From DATDVD01 sp035290065 (lineage in GTDB: Bacteria; Pseudomonadota; Gammaproteobacteria; Coxiellales; Coxiellaceae): 8,003 nt of DNA. This document shows, piece after piece, positions 1 to 6,969 of the stretch. The stretch is taken from contig DATDVD010000080.1 in the NCBI GenBank assembly GCA_035290065.1, forward strand, positions 1-8,003. Reading direction: 5' to 3'. Positions within the stretch are counted from its first letter, which is position 1, and each line of letters begins with the position of its first letter. Made by a program: the position numbers and the translations under genes. Under the pieces are notes generated by a model that was given only the letters and a program-made list of their open reading frames with translations, was not told the origin of the DNA and ran no database searches.

Positions 1-92
1 TTTAAATATAGCCTAAGGTTATTAAGGAAATATTAAGGGGGGATTCCTGGGTTACCATCCCCTTTCAGACTGGCTCCAGAAGAAAAAGAAAG

Positions 93-1133
93 TTATCTGG
101 AACGAGGGGTAGAGGCTCCAGGGGTGGGGGTGGGAGCTGCAGTGCTGGCTGGGGGTGCACCGACACTTGCTAACAGTGCGTCTGGACTTGCTGACGGCGC
201 ACCGACACTTGCTGACGGTGCATCTGCACTGGCTGACGGTGCACCGCCACTTTCTACCGCTGCGGGGGAAAGGCCCAATCTTTCACGCACAATTTGACCC
301 CTTATATTAGTGAGGGGGGGCACTCCGTCGAGCGAAGGTAGAGATGGAGGAGGCTTCCCCTCCATGCTGTTTTTTCCGGCTTTTACTACACGACCTACTT
401 CAGCGACTTCGTGCATTTTAGTATAAATCACAATAACAAGTCCTATGCCAGCTGCAATACCGGCTGCAATACCGGTAATCCAATGAGCACTGATCAGCAA
501 CGCAGAATAATGAGCGGGTTGGTAAAATAAATTAAGGCCAACGGCTAACGACGTCAGAGCCGTAATAACGGCTTGCGCCAAACACGAATAGGAGCGCGTC
601 TGATACAACTCTCTCAAGCGCTGATTATTTTGAAGGGCGTCCATATTTACGAGACGTGCACTGCGGTAGTCGTGTAATTTTTTCCTGGCTTTAATAAATT
701 CTACGGCGGATACAAGCGTCATAAAAAATACAGCACTGACGAAAAATAATTTAGCAATGGGAGGGGTGGCTGCTAAGGAATGAATGGAGAGCATCCAAAT
801 CGAGGCTACCATTAAGCAGGCTGTTTTCAGTAATTGCCAAAGAGCGTCTTGCCAGGCAAGACGATGCCGAGGGGAGCCAATAATATCGTCTTTCTGAATG
901 CCAAGCGTTTTAAGAAAACCAATCACAGTGATTATCACTTCCACAGCCATAAAAGCGGTTATCAGCGCGATGCGAAGAGCATGGGGTTGTAAAAAGGTGG
1001 TGGCAGAGGCTAAGGCAAAAACCGCTAATAAACTGCACTCCATAAGAGTGGTGCCCGAGGCGTTGATGAATTTAAACCAATCCCAGGAAGAGTCTTCAAG
1101 ACCGAAATGAGTGAGTGTATGAGATCCTGCCAT
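93..1133 (-). CDS. Six-helix integral membrane protein of unknown function with a Pro/Ala/Ser repeat tail
   Basis: I do not recognise this family. Starting at the ATG at 1131-1133 it is 346 residues. Six hydrophobic segments are visible, at about residues 28-48, 53-75, 98-122, 127-148, 183-204 and 209-238, giving a polytopic inner-membrane protein. Loops of about 25-35 residues rich in charged residues separate helices 2-3 and 4-5. The last 100 or so residues are hydrophilic and disordered-looking, ending in six 7-residue repeats (298-339) of the type APSASxx. The reading frame stays open upstream to an ATG at 1304, but those 57 extra codons are made almost entirely of a palindromic repeat element and its flank, so I prefer 1133. 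The purine stretch AGAGAG lies directly before this ATG, a poor but possible ribosome site. The gene is alone on its strand and divergent from rlmD. Absence of shadow-like composition and well-formed helices argue that it is real. Confidence 0.75.
   Translation of the reverse strand: MAGSHTLTHFGLEDSSWDWFKFINASGTTLMECSLLAVFALASATTFLQPHALRIALITAFMAVEVIITVIGFLKTLGIQKDDIIGSPRHRLAWQDALWQLLKTACLMVASIWMLSIHSLAATPPIAKLFFVSAVFFMTLVSAVEFIKARKKLHDYRSARLVNMDALQNNQRLRELYQTRSYSCLAQAVITALTSLAVGLNLFYQPAHYSALLISAHWITGIAAGIAAGIGLVIVIYTKMHEVAEVGRVVKAGKNSMEGKPPPSLPSLDGVPPLTNIRGQIVRERLGLSPAAVESGGAPSASADAPSASVGAPSASPDALLASVGAPPASTAAPTPTPGASTPRSR
117..242 (-). repeat. Six tandem 21-bp units encoding a 7-residue Pro/Ala/Ser repeat
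   Basis: Read on the minus strand, the units are APSASAD, APSASVG, APSASPD, ALLASVG, APPASTA and APTPTPG, each exactly 21 bp with no indels. The first three are nearly identical in DNA and the last three have drifted, as in a minisatellite that decays toward one end. The repeat keeps frame inside the C-terminal tail of the membrane protein, so copy-number change would alter tail length without breaking the gene. Confidence 0.85.
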
Positions 1134-1169
1134 CTCTCTATGATATTCGAATTTTATTAAAATTACCTT

Positions 1170-1260
1170 AAAATCGTAGGGGCAGGCAAAGTCTGCCCAT
1201 CCGAAATCCAAACCTTGTCCTACCCTCCCGGGCAGAGCACGCTCTGCCCCTACAATTTTT
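1170..1260. repeat. Palindromic repeat element A (REP/MITE-like)
   Basis: The outer arms are inverted: AAAATCGTAGGGGCAG at 1170-1185 pairs with CTGCCCCTAC (1244-1253) followed by AATTTTT. Each arm also folds on itself. On the left GGGCAG (1180-1185) pairs with CTGCCC (1193-1198) over a 7-nt loop. On the right 1230-1249 is a perfect 9-bp stem (GGGCAGAGC/GCTCTGCCC) with a 2-nt loop. The element is GC-rich in AT-rich surroundings and carries no coding gene, as expected of a short non-autonomous repeat. It shares both ends with the neighbouring element B. Confidence 0.8.
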
Positions 1261-1319
1261 ATAATAGGTTTTTGTGCAACGAATGCTGTGTTCCTGGGCA
1301 ACATCCTCCTCTACACCCC

Positions 1320-1389
1320 CCGTAGGGGCACCGTGGTCTGCTTAAAAACATCTTTCCCCGTATGGGCAGACCACGGTCTGCCCCTACGG
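1320..1389. repeat. Palindromic repeat element B, followed by a T-run
   Basis: The left arm 1320-1341 (starting CCGTAGGGGCA and ending GTGGTCTGC) is the reverse complement of 1366-1389 apart from a 2-nt bulge (TC at 1377-1378), giving a stem of 22 bp around a 24-nt loop. Seven T residues follow at 1390-1396. The sequence therefore looks like a plus-strand rho-independent terminator in shape, but no plus-strand gene lies upstream, and it sits just 5' of rlmD. I read it as a second copy of the repeat family of element A, sharing CGTAGGGGCA and TCTGCCCCTAC ends. It could still work as a transcriptional barrier between the divergent genes. Confidence 0.85.
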
Positions 1390-1420
1390 TTTTTTTAGGC
1401 AATTGTATATATTTGGCTCC

Positions 1421-2725
1421 ATGAAAACTTCTTTAACCGCATACATTGATAATCTGAGCCATGAAGGACGGGGGGTAGCGCATATTGAGGGGAAAACCAC
1501 GTTTATTAAAGGGGCGCTGCCAGGGGAAGAGGTTCGCTTTCAGTATGTGCGACGAAAAGGTAGTTTTGATGAGGGGGTTCTTGAAAGGGTTTTAGAATCC
1601 AGCCCTGATCGTACTACACCGCCCTGCCCTTATTTTGGTGTGTGTGGTGGATGTCAGCATCAACACATGAGCCGTGAAGCCCAATTGCGCCACAAAGAAA
1701 AAGTGGTGTTGGAATTACTGAAATACCAAGGCAGCATTGAGCTTTCTCAACTATCGCCGGCTTTAATAGGGCCCGAATGGGGATATCGACGTAAAGCGCG
1801 GTTGAGTGCAAAATGGGTAGGGGGTAATAAAAATAAAGTATTGGTGGGTTTTCGAGAACAAAATCCCCGTTTCATTATCGATTTAGATATTTGTCTCGTG
1901 CTTCACCCTTTAGTGGGACAACGTTTATCTTTATTCAGCGAATTGTTTTCCCATTTTGAGAATAAAACGGGTATTCCACAAATGGAAATAGCCGTTGCCG
2001 AAAATGCGGCAGCAATTATTATTCGACATTTAAAGCCTTTTCGTCCGGAAGAATTAGAACAATTAAAACAGTTTGCGAAAACACATTCATTCCAGATGTA
2101 TTTGCAGCCTAATAATGCTGACAGCATTCATCCGTTATGGCCGATTGCACCTGAACCACTTTACTACACTCTACCCGATTTTAAATTGCGATTTGAATTT
2201 AAACCCACGCAATTTACGCAAATTAATTGGGATATTAATCGAAGCATGTTAACACAAGCGCTGGCGTGGTTAGACGTGCAGCCGAATGAATCGGTGTTAG
2301 ATTTGTTTTGTGGAATTGGAAATATTAGTTTGCCATTGGCGAGGCAAGCGCTTCAAGTGGTGGGGATAGAAGGGGAAGCGGATGCCGTTTTACAAGCACA
2401 GCATAATGCTCAATTAAACCAAATAACCCATGCCGAATTTTATGTGGCTAATTTATTTGAAAGCGTTGAAAGATATGAATGGGCAAAGCGATCGTATGAC
2501 ACAGTGGTATTAGACCCTCCCCGGGCAGGCGCAAAAGAAATCATTCCTTATTTTTCGCGGTGGAAGCCTAAAAAAGTTTTATATATTTCCTGCAATCCCG
2601 CTACATTTGTGCGCGATGCGGCGTTGTTGAAAGAACAGGGTTATACGCTAACGCAGGCTGGTATTATGGATATGTTTCCCCATACTCATCATATAGAAGT
2701 AATGGTATTTTTTGAGCATTGTTAA
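1421..2725 (+). CDS. rlmD: 23S rRNA (uracil-1939-C5)-methyltransferase RlmD (RumA)
   Basis: This enzyme transfers a methyl group from S-adenosylmethionine to U1939 of 23S rRNA in the cytoplasm. From the ATG at 1421 it is 434 residues, matching the E. coli enzyme (433). An N-terminal TRAM RNA-binding domain covers about residues 1-58. The [4Fe-4S] cysteines are C69, C75 and C78 (CPYFGVCGGC) and C158. The SAM-binding loop VLDLFCGIGN is at 292-301, DPPRAGA at 365-371, the catalytic nucleophile C391 lies in YISCNPAT, and the base E426 lies in HIEVMV. All key residues are present, so it should be active. An in-frame TTG at 1403 would add six residues (MYIFGS) and has a weak AGG upstream; the ATG has no clear Shine-Dalgarno. 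I chose ATG on length and family N-terminus. relA follows after 55 bp, the gene order seen in E. coli. Confidence 0.96.
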   Translation: MKTSLTAYIDNLSHEGRGVAHIEGKTTFIKGALPGEEVRFQYVRRKGSFDEGVLERVLESSPDRTTPPCPYFGVCGGCQHQHMSREAQLRHKEKVVLELLKYQGSIELSQLSPALIGPEWGYRRKARLSAKWVGGNKNKVLVGFREQNPRFIIDLDICLVLHPLVGQRLSLFSELFSHFENKTGIPQMEIAVAENAAAIIIRHLKPFRPEELEQLKQFAKTHSFQMYLQPNNADSIHPLWPIAPEPLYYTLPDFKLRFEFKPTQFTQINWDINRSMLTQALAWLDVQPNESVLDLFCGIGNISLPLARQALQVVGIEGEADAVLQAQHNAQLNQITHAEFYVANLFESVERYEWAKRSYDTVVLDPPRAGAKEIIPYFSRWKPKKVLYISCNPATFVRDAALLKEQGYTLTQAGIMDMFPHTHHIEVMVFFEHC

Positions 2726-2780
2726 ATGTAGAAACAGAACCTGACTGGTATAACCAAAAAGGATTCGTTAGGATAAGTGG

Positions 2781-4514
2781 ATGAAAAACACTCGTTATAG
2801 CGATCATTCTTCCCCTCACCTGGCCGTGCAGGCTTGGCTGGAAGAAATAAAAAGCTATCCTTTAGAGCAGAATGTGTTAGCGCGTGCGTGTGAATGGGCC
2901 CTGCAACACGGCAATATTTTGCCGGCTTTGCATATGACGGACGTGCTGATAGAGATGCAGGCGGATTCATCGAGTATTGTGGCTGCTATTCTCTATGGCA
3001 GCGTACGAGAACCCGCTGAACCTCCGACGGAAGAATTCGTTGAAAATCACTTTGGTGCGGACGTGGCACGCGTTCTAAAAGGGATTTGGCGACTAGAGGG
3101 CATTAATACTTTTCAAGTTAATCGATCGGAAGAACAACACAATAATGTTCGGAAATTAATATTGGCTATTTCACACGATATTCGTTCCGTGCTAGTGAAA
3201 TTGGCAGAGCGTTTAACGACGTTACGCGCGCTTAAACAAGCCACTCGCGAGATTCAAATGGAACAAGCGAATGAAGTGTTTCATTTATATGCGCCACTGG
3301 CGAATCGATTAGGATTAGGTCAATTGAAATGGCGATTGGAAGATTGGTGTTTTCGCTATTTAGAACCTGAAAAATATCAAGTCATTTCTAAAGCACTCAA
3401 TATGAGGCGGACGGATCGAGAAGCGTTTGTAAAAAATATGATGGGGGAATTACGCCATCTGTTAGAGGTTTCTCATATTAAAACCGCGAAAATTTCGGGG
3501 CGGGCGAAACATATTTATAGTCTTTATAAAAAATTATCGAGAAAAAATACGCTCGAAAATATTTATGATTCCATCGCAATGCGGGTATTGGTCAATTCTG
3601 TTGAAGAGTGTTATACCGTACTGGGCATTGTAAATGCTCATTGGGCTCATATTCCCAAAGAATTTGATGATTATATTGCTCATCCCAAACCGAACGGTTA
3701 TCAATCCATTCATACTGCCATTATGGGGCCTGATCAACGTCAGGTAGAAATTCAGATTCGTACGTTTGACATGCACCAAGCAGCAGAACTCGGTGTCGCT
3801 GCGCATTGGGTATATAAAGAAGGTAAGCGCGAAGCACAGGATTATGAAAATAAAATTAATTGGTTAAGGCAAGTCATTCACTGGCAGCAAGAGCTCAGCA
3901 CCACAAACCTGCATTCGGCCTTTGACGACCATGTGTATGTGTTTACACCGATGGGTGAAGTGATGGATTTAGAAAAAGGCGCTACGCCCTTAGATTTTGC
4001 CTATCATATTCACAGCGAGGTGGGGCATCGATGTCGGGGTGCAAAAGTAAATGGAAAACTGGTGCCTTTAACGCATAGTTTAAAAACGGGTGAGGAAGTG
4101 AGCATTATTACCAGCAAAACGCCTCATCCGAGCCGAGATTGGTTGCGCAAAGAGAGTGGGTATTTGCATACCTCTCGGGCTCGCGCGAAGGTAGCGCAAT
4201 GGTTTCGACACGAGGATAAAGACAAAGAGCCGGTGGTTAAAACATCGACGAAGCTCGAAATGGACATTCCGCTTCCCGTAAAAAAAATAAAAAGCCCGCA
4301 GAAAAAAGGGTCTGTTGCATTGGTGGAAGGGGTGAGTGATTTATTGACCCAAATGGCTGGCTGTTGCAAACCAGAGCCTCTCGCGCCTATTGTAGGGTAT
4401 GTAACCCGTATGCGAGGCATTACCATTCACCGGGCCAATTGCTCTAATGTAAAACGTTCGTTGGCGCAGAATCCTAACCGAGGGGTAAAAACCACGTGGA
4501 CAGACCGTTACTAG
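2781..4514 (+). CDS. relA: RelA-type (p)ppGpp synthetase lacking the C-terminal RRM/ACT domain
   Basis: RelA makes pppGpp/ppGpp from ATP and GTP/GDP on ribosomes stalled with uncharged tRNA. The 577 residues show, in order: a pseudo-hydrolase domain (about 15-190) in which the HD metal-binding pair is replaced (AAILYGSV, 68-75), so no hydrolysis is expected; the synthetase domain (about 235-345) with RAKHIYSLYKK, YDSIAMR (D263), the RelA-specific acidic EFDD (294-297) and NGYQSIHT; a TGS domain (about 384-445) with the YHIHSEVGHRC tRNA-contact segment; a helical linker; and the zinc-finger domain with C528, C529, H550 and C554. It then stops at TRY, whereas E. coli RelA (744 residues) continues for about 80 residues as an RRM/ACT domain. 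The end aligns cleanly with the zinc-finger border, so this looks like a real shortening. The start has AGGA with a 7-nt spacer. No terminator separates it from rlmD or the next gene. Confidence 0.95.
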   Translation: MKNTRYSDHSSPHLAVQAWLEEIKSYPLEQNVLARACEWALQHGNILPALHMTDVLIEMQADSSSIVAAILYGSVREPAEPPTEEFVENHFGADVARVLKGIWRLEGINTFQVNRSEEQHNNVRKLILAISHDIRSVLVKLAERLTTLRALKQATREIQMEQANEVFHLYAPLANRLGLGQLKWRLEDWCFRYLEPEKYQVISKALNMRRTDREAFVKNMMGELRHLLEVSHIKTAKISGRAKHIYSLYKKLSRKNTLENIYDSIAMRVLVNSVEECYTVLGIVNAHWAHIPKEFDDYIAHPKPNGYQSIHTAIMGPDQRQVEIQIRTFDMHQAAELGVAAHWVYKEGKREAQDYENKINWLRQVIHWQQELSTTNLHSAFDDHVYVFTPMGEVMDLEKGATPLDFAYHIHSEVGHRCRGAKVNGKLVPLTHSLKTGEEVSIITSKTPHPSRDWLRKESGYLHTSRARAKVAQWFRHEDKDKEPVVKTSTKLEMDIPLPVKKIKSPQKKGSVALVEGVSDLLTQMAGCCKPEPLAPIVGYVTRMRGITIHRANCSNVKRSLAQNPNRGVKTTWTDRY

Positions 4515-4547
4515 AAAGTTTCCATTACGCTATACTAATAGGATAGG

Positions 4548-4568
4548 ATGGTTAAAAGAGAGACGTAA
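4548..4568 (+). CDS. Candidate 6-codon leader ORF overlapping the adaptor start
   Basis: An ATG at 4548 preceded by AGGA (4540-4543, 4-nt spacer) opens a six-residue frame, MVKRET, whose TAA stop shares its last A with the adaptor ATG (TAATG). This arrangement would allow translational coupling. It is in the same frame as relA, beyond the relA stop. Nothing shows that it is translated, and an ORF this short can arise by chance. Confidence 0.25.
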   Translation: MVKRET

Positions 4569-5710
4569 TGAAAAAAGTGATGGGTTTTCTCATTCTACTG
4601 GGACTGGTTATAGCCGCTTATATGCACTGGCATCCGTCTCAAAAAAAATCCTTGGCTGAGCCGACTGTCACGGTGGCTTATGGGGATATCACGAAAAAAG
4701 CGATTGCGGTGGGCCAAATTGTCCCCAAACATGTGACGACCGTGAAATCTCCCATCGCCGGCATTACGGATATGTGGTATCACGATGCAGGCGATTATGT
4801 CAAAGTAGGCGAGCCTTTGTTGCGTATTCGTCCAGCCCCTACGCCTCAACAATATGCAGAAACCCTCACCCAAAAAAAACGTGATACCATTGCCTTGAAA
4901 GCGGATGAACAAAAACTGGCCGATGAAGCCTATTTAGTGAAACAACACGTTTTGCCTTCCAACAGCGTGGATTATCGCAATGCACAACAAGAATATGAAA
5001 CCACCAAAGCTCAATTAGAATTGGATCAACAAAAATTAGCTCTGCTCTATAAAGGACAAACCACTATTGGTAATCAAACCATGCAGAACGTTATTAAAAG
5101 CCCTATTGAAGGGTATATTCTGCAACGCAATGTGGATGTGGGAGATCCCGTTATTTCCATTAGTGATGCACAATCTGCCACACAATTATTTATTATTGCG
5201 AATATGCAGGATATGATTTTTCGTGGCACAGTCGATGAAGTGGATGCCGATGAGATTCAAATGGGTATGCCGGCTGACATACACGTGGCAGCTATTCCTG
5301 ACAAAACTATTACGGGCGTCATTACCAAAATTGCCTTGCAATCCGATAATATGAATCCATCAAATGCAGCCAGTAACAACACTTCCAGCAGCAATAATAC
5401 TCCTGCGCCTTTTAACGTAGGATTTCAAATTGAAATTGGCCAATTAAAAGTGCCTGCTGATACTGTTTTACGTTCCGGTTTTTCAGCGACTGCAGAAGTC
5501 GTATTAAAAACGGTAAAGCATGTGGTAGTAATTCCAGAACGTGTATTAATTTATAAAGACGATAAACCGTTTGTAAGAAAAAAAGTGAATGGAAAAGTGA
5601 CGGATCAAGCCGTTCAATTAGGGCTTTCCGATGGTATGAATGTGCAAGTGCTCTCGGGTGTGAAAGTGGATGATGTCTTAGTAGAGCCAAAACCTTTGAC
5701 CGGTGAATAA
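4568..5710 (+). CDS. MacA/HlyD-family periplasmic adaptor (membrane fusion protein) of an ABC exporter
   Basis: It is predicted to sit in the inner membrane by one N-terminal helix (about residues 4-20, after MKK) with the rest in the periplasm, joining ABC permeases to an outer-membrane channel or handing over substrate. The 380 residues show the two halves of a lipoyl/barrel-sandwich domain (about 58-88, with SPIAGITDMWYHDAGDYVKVGEPL, split here as SPIAGI and GDYVKVGEP, and 176-200 with KSPIEGYILQRNVDVGDPV). Between them is a short alpha-helical hairpin (about 93-162), then a beta-barrel domain and a membrane-proximal domain with VVIPERVLIY (319-328). A Ser/Asn-rich stretch (about 259-280) interrupts the beta-barrel region. 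GAGAG lies 5 nt before the ATG. It follows relA by 53 bp and precedes two permeases by 9 bp, so it belongs to a MacAB-like module. The substrate cannot be told from the sequence. Confidence 0.9.
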   Translation: MKKVMGFLILLGLVIAAYMHWHPSQKKSLAEPTVTVAYGDITKKAIAVGQIVPKHVTTVKSPIAGITDMWYHDAGDYVKVGEPLLRIRPAPTPQQYAETLTQKKRDTIALKADEQKLADEAYLVKQHVLPSNSVDYRNAQQEYETTKAQLELDQQKLALLYKGQTTIGNQTMQNVIKSPIEGYILQRNVDVGDPVISISDAQSATQLFIIANMQDMIFRGTVDEVDADEIQMGMPADIHVAAIPDKTITGVITKIALQSDNMNPSNAASNNTSSSNNTPAPFNVGFQIEIGQLKVPADTVLRSGFSATAEVVLKTVKHVVVIPERVLIYKDDKPFVRKKVNGKVTDQAVQLGLSDGMNVQVLSGVKVDDVLVEPKPLTGE

Positions 5711-5716
5711 GGAAAG
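5709..5716 (+). promoter_or_regulatory. Ribosome binding site that fixes a TTG start
   Basis: AAGGAAAG overlaps the adaptor stop codon. The AGGA core is 6 nt from the TTG at 5720. Upstream in this frame only GGA, AAG and TTT follow the adaptor's TAA, and the next ATG lies beyond the first membrane helix, so TTG is the only start that keeps the whole permease. Confidence 0.7.
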
Positions 5717-5719
5717 TTT

Positions 5720-6961
5720 TTGTATTGGTTCGATCTGGTTCAAGAAATTTTAGCGAGTATTCGCGCTCATAAGCTTCGTAGCGGACTCACGTTATTGGGA
5801 ATTATAGGCGGAACGGTTTCTGTGCTCGTGCTATTGGCGTTAGGAGAAGGATTTTATTTAAGCAACAAAATGGCCATGGATACTCTGGCTAATAATGCCA
5901 TTATGGGCAGTCCGTATTTTACCTCCAAACCTTTTCGAGGCCAAGGACAACACCAGGCCATTAAAATTTATGCCAGCGATATTGAGCAACTCCAAAAAAC
6001 TCTGCCCGATATTCTGTATGCAAGCCCTGTGTTACAAGCGCAACAACGCATTACCCTCTCCTATGGAAAGCAAACAGCGTTTAGAGAAGTGATAGGCGTG
6101 GGGCCTGCCTATCAATACGTGCGAAAATTAAATTTAACAAAAAAAAGTCGTTTTATTAATGCACTGGATTTAAACCAAACCAATAAAGTGGTAGTCATCG
6201 GGGAAAAATTAAAAACGCGATTATTTGGGCAACAAACGGCTATCAATAAAATTTTAAAAATTAATGGCATTCCCTTTCGGGTAATAGGCGTCTCTGCCAC
6301 GGATCATTCGGGAAGTTTTTTGGATGCGTTAAATAGCGGATTTATGCCCGCTTATATTCCTTACAGTACGTTTATTAAACTTTGGGGTAACCAAGTGATT
6401 AGTGAATTTATTGTCACTCCTAAAGCGGATACGGATGTCAATGCTTTAAAAATACAAATTCAGCATTATTTTGCAGCCCTTTTAAATTATGATCCTACGG
6501 ATACGCAAGCCATATGGATGCCTAATATCCAGGAATTTCTTCAATTTCTTCAGTGGTTTTTTATGGGCATTCAAATTTTTCTGGGATTTTGTGGGGCCTC
6601 TGTATTAGGAATCGGCGGATTAGGGGTGGCCAATATCATGTTTTTAATTGTTCATGAGCGAACACGAGAAATTGGATTGCGTATGGCACTGGGCGCCACC
6701 GATGCGTACATTATGTGGCAAATTATGTTGGAAACATTTTTATTTGTATGGATCGGTGGTGTGATGGGTATTGTATTGTCCTATGGAGTGGTCGCCTTGT
6801 TAGCGCATTTGTCTCTCCCACCGTGGTTAGGCACACCGATCATTACGTTTTACAGTGTTTATATAACGATAGGAGTATTAATGATGATTGCATTAATTAG
6901 CGGTTATTTTCCTGCAAAACGAGCACAACAAATGAATCCTGCCGTAGCACTGATCGCATAG
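5720..6961 (+). CDS. MacB/FtsX-type ABC transporter permease, first of two
   Basis: This is an inner-membrane subunit of a MacB-like ABC exporter. Of 413 residues, the layout is the family's: one N-terminal helix (about 21-43), a large periplasmic domain (about 45-275) containing the usual VVVIGEKLKTRLFG and FRVIGV strands, then three helices (about 282-310, 335-365 and 376-398). The cytoplasmic coupling segment ERTREIGLRMALGAT (313-327) and the C-terminal FPAKRAQQMNPAVAL (397-411) are typical of the family. No Walker A, signature or Walker B motif is present; the protein begins at the permease part, unlike E. coli MacB, where an ATPase is fused in front. It starts at TTG, 9 bp after the adaptor and in the same frame as it, and the next permease follows after 8 bp. 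A separate ATPase must power it. Confidence 0.93.
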   Translation: MYWFDLVQEILASIRAHKLRSGLTLLGIIGGTVSVLVLLALGEGFYLSNKMAMDTLANNAIMGSPYFTSKPFRGQGQHQAIKIYASDIEQLQKTLPDILYASPVLQAQQRITLSYGKQTAFREVIGVGPAYQYVRKLNLTKKSRFINALDLNQTNKVVVIGEKLKTRLFGQQTAINKILKINGIPFRVIGVSATDHSGSFLDALNSGFMPAYIPYSTFIKLWGNQVISEFIVTPKADTDVNALKIQIQHYFAALLNYDPTDTQAIWMPNIQEFLQFLQWFFMGIQIFLGFCGASVLGIGGLGVANIMFLIVHERTREIGLRMALGATDAYIMWQIMLETFLFVWIGGVMGIVLSYGVVALLAHLSLPPWLGTPIITFYSVYITIGVLMMIALISGYFPAKRAQQMNPAVALIA

Positions 6962-6969
6962 GACAACCG

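Larger units (their letters stand above)
1134..1420. other. Divergent intergenic region between the membrane protein and rlmD
   Basis: About 290 bp separate the two divergent start codons. Two palindromic repeat elements fill roughly 160 bp of it, with a 59-bp spacer (1261-1319) between them. Promoters for both neighbours should lie here. The AT-rich stretch 1141-1172 could hold the minus-strand promoter, and TATATA/TATATT at 1406-1413 could be a -10 box for rlmD, but no good -35 box accompanies either, so I do not place a promoter. An AGGAGG lies directly against the minus-strand ATG at 1304 with no spacer, which argues against it being a functional start. Confidence 0.6.

Noticed and set aside
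39..62. Stem GGGGAT/ATCCCC with a 12-nt loop, as a terminator for the minus-strand gene
   Set aside because: It lies 31 bp past the stop in the right place, but the stem is only 6 bp, the loop is large, and no T-run follows on the minus strand.
106..134. Four G-runs on the plus strand as a G-quadruplex
   Set aside because: The runs come from Pro/Thr/Ala repeat codons on the other strand, and one loop is 11 nt. There is no independent sign of function.
898..1110. Plus-strand 70-residue ORF
   Set aside because: It is fully inside the membrane-protein gene on the opposite strand, with no ribosome site or recognisable feature.
93..1133. The membrane protein as a Dot/Icm-type secreted effector
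   Set aside because: The host-associated lineage is only a guess, and the C-terminus is a Pro/Ala/Ser repeat without the glutamate-rich signal often seen in such effectors.
1320..1396. Element B with its T-run as a true rho-independent terminator of a plus-strand gene
   Set aside because: No plus-strand gene ends upstream; the loop is 24 nt; its ends match element A, so a repeat element explains it better.
3534..3806. Minus-strand ORF inside relA
   Set aside because: It lies opposite the conserved synthetase domain and has no independent features.
4515..4541. Remnant of the RRM/ACT domain after the relA stop
   Set aside because: Reading on in frame gives only KVSITLY before further stops. 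That is too short to claim as a remnant, though it does not exclude a deletion.
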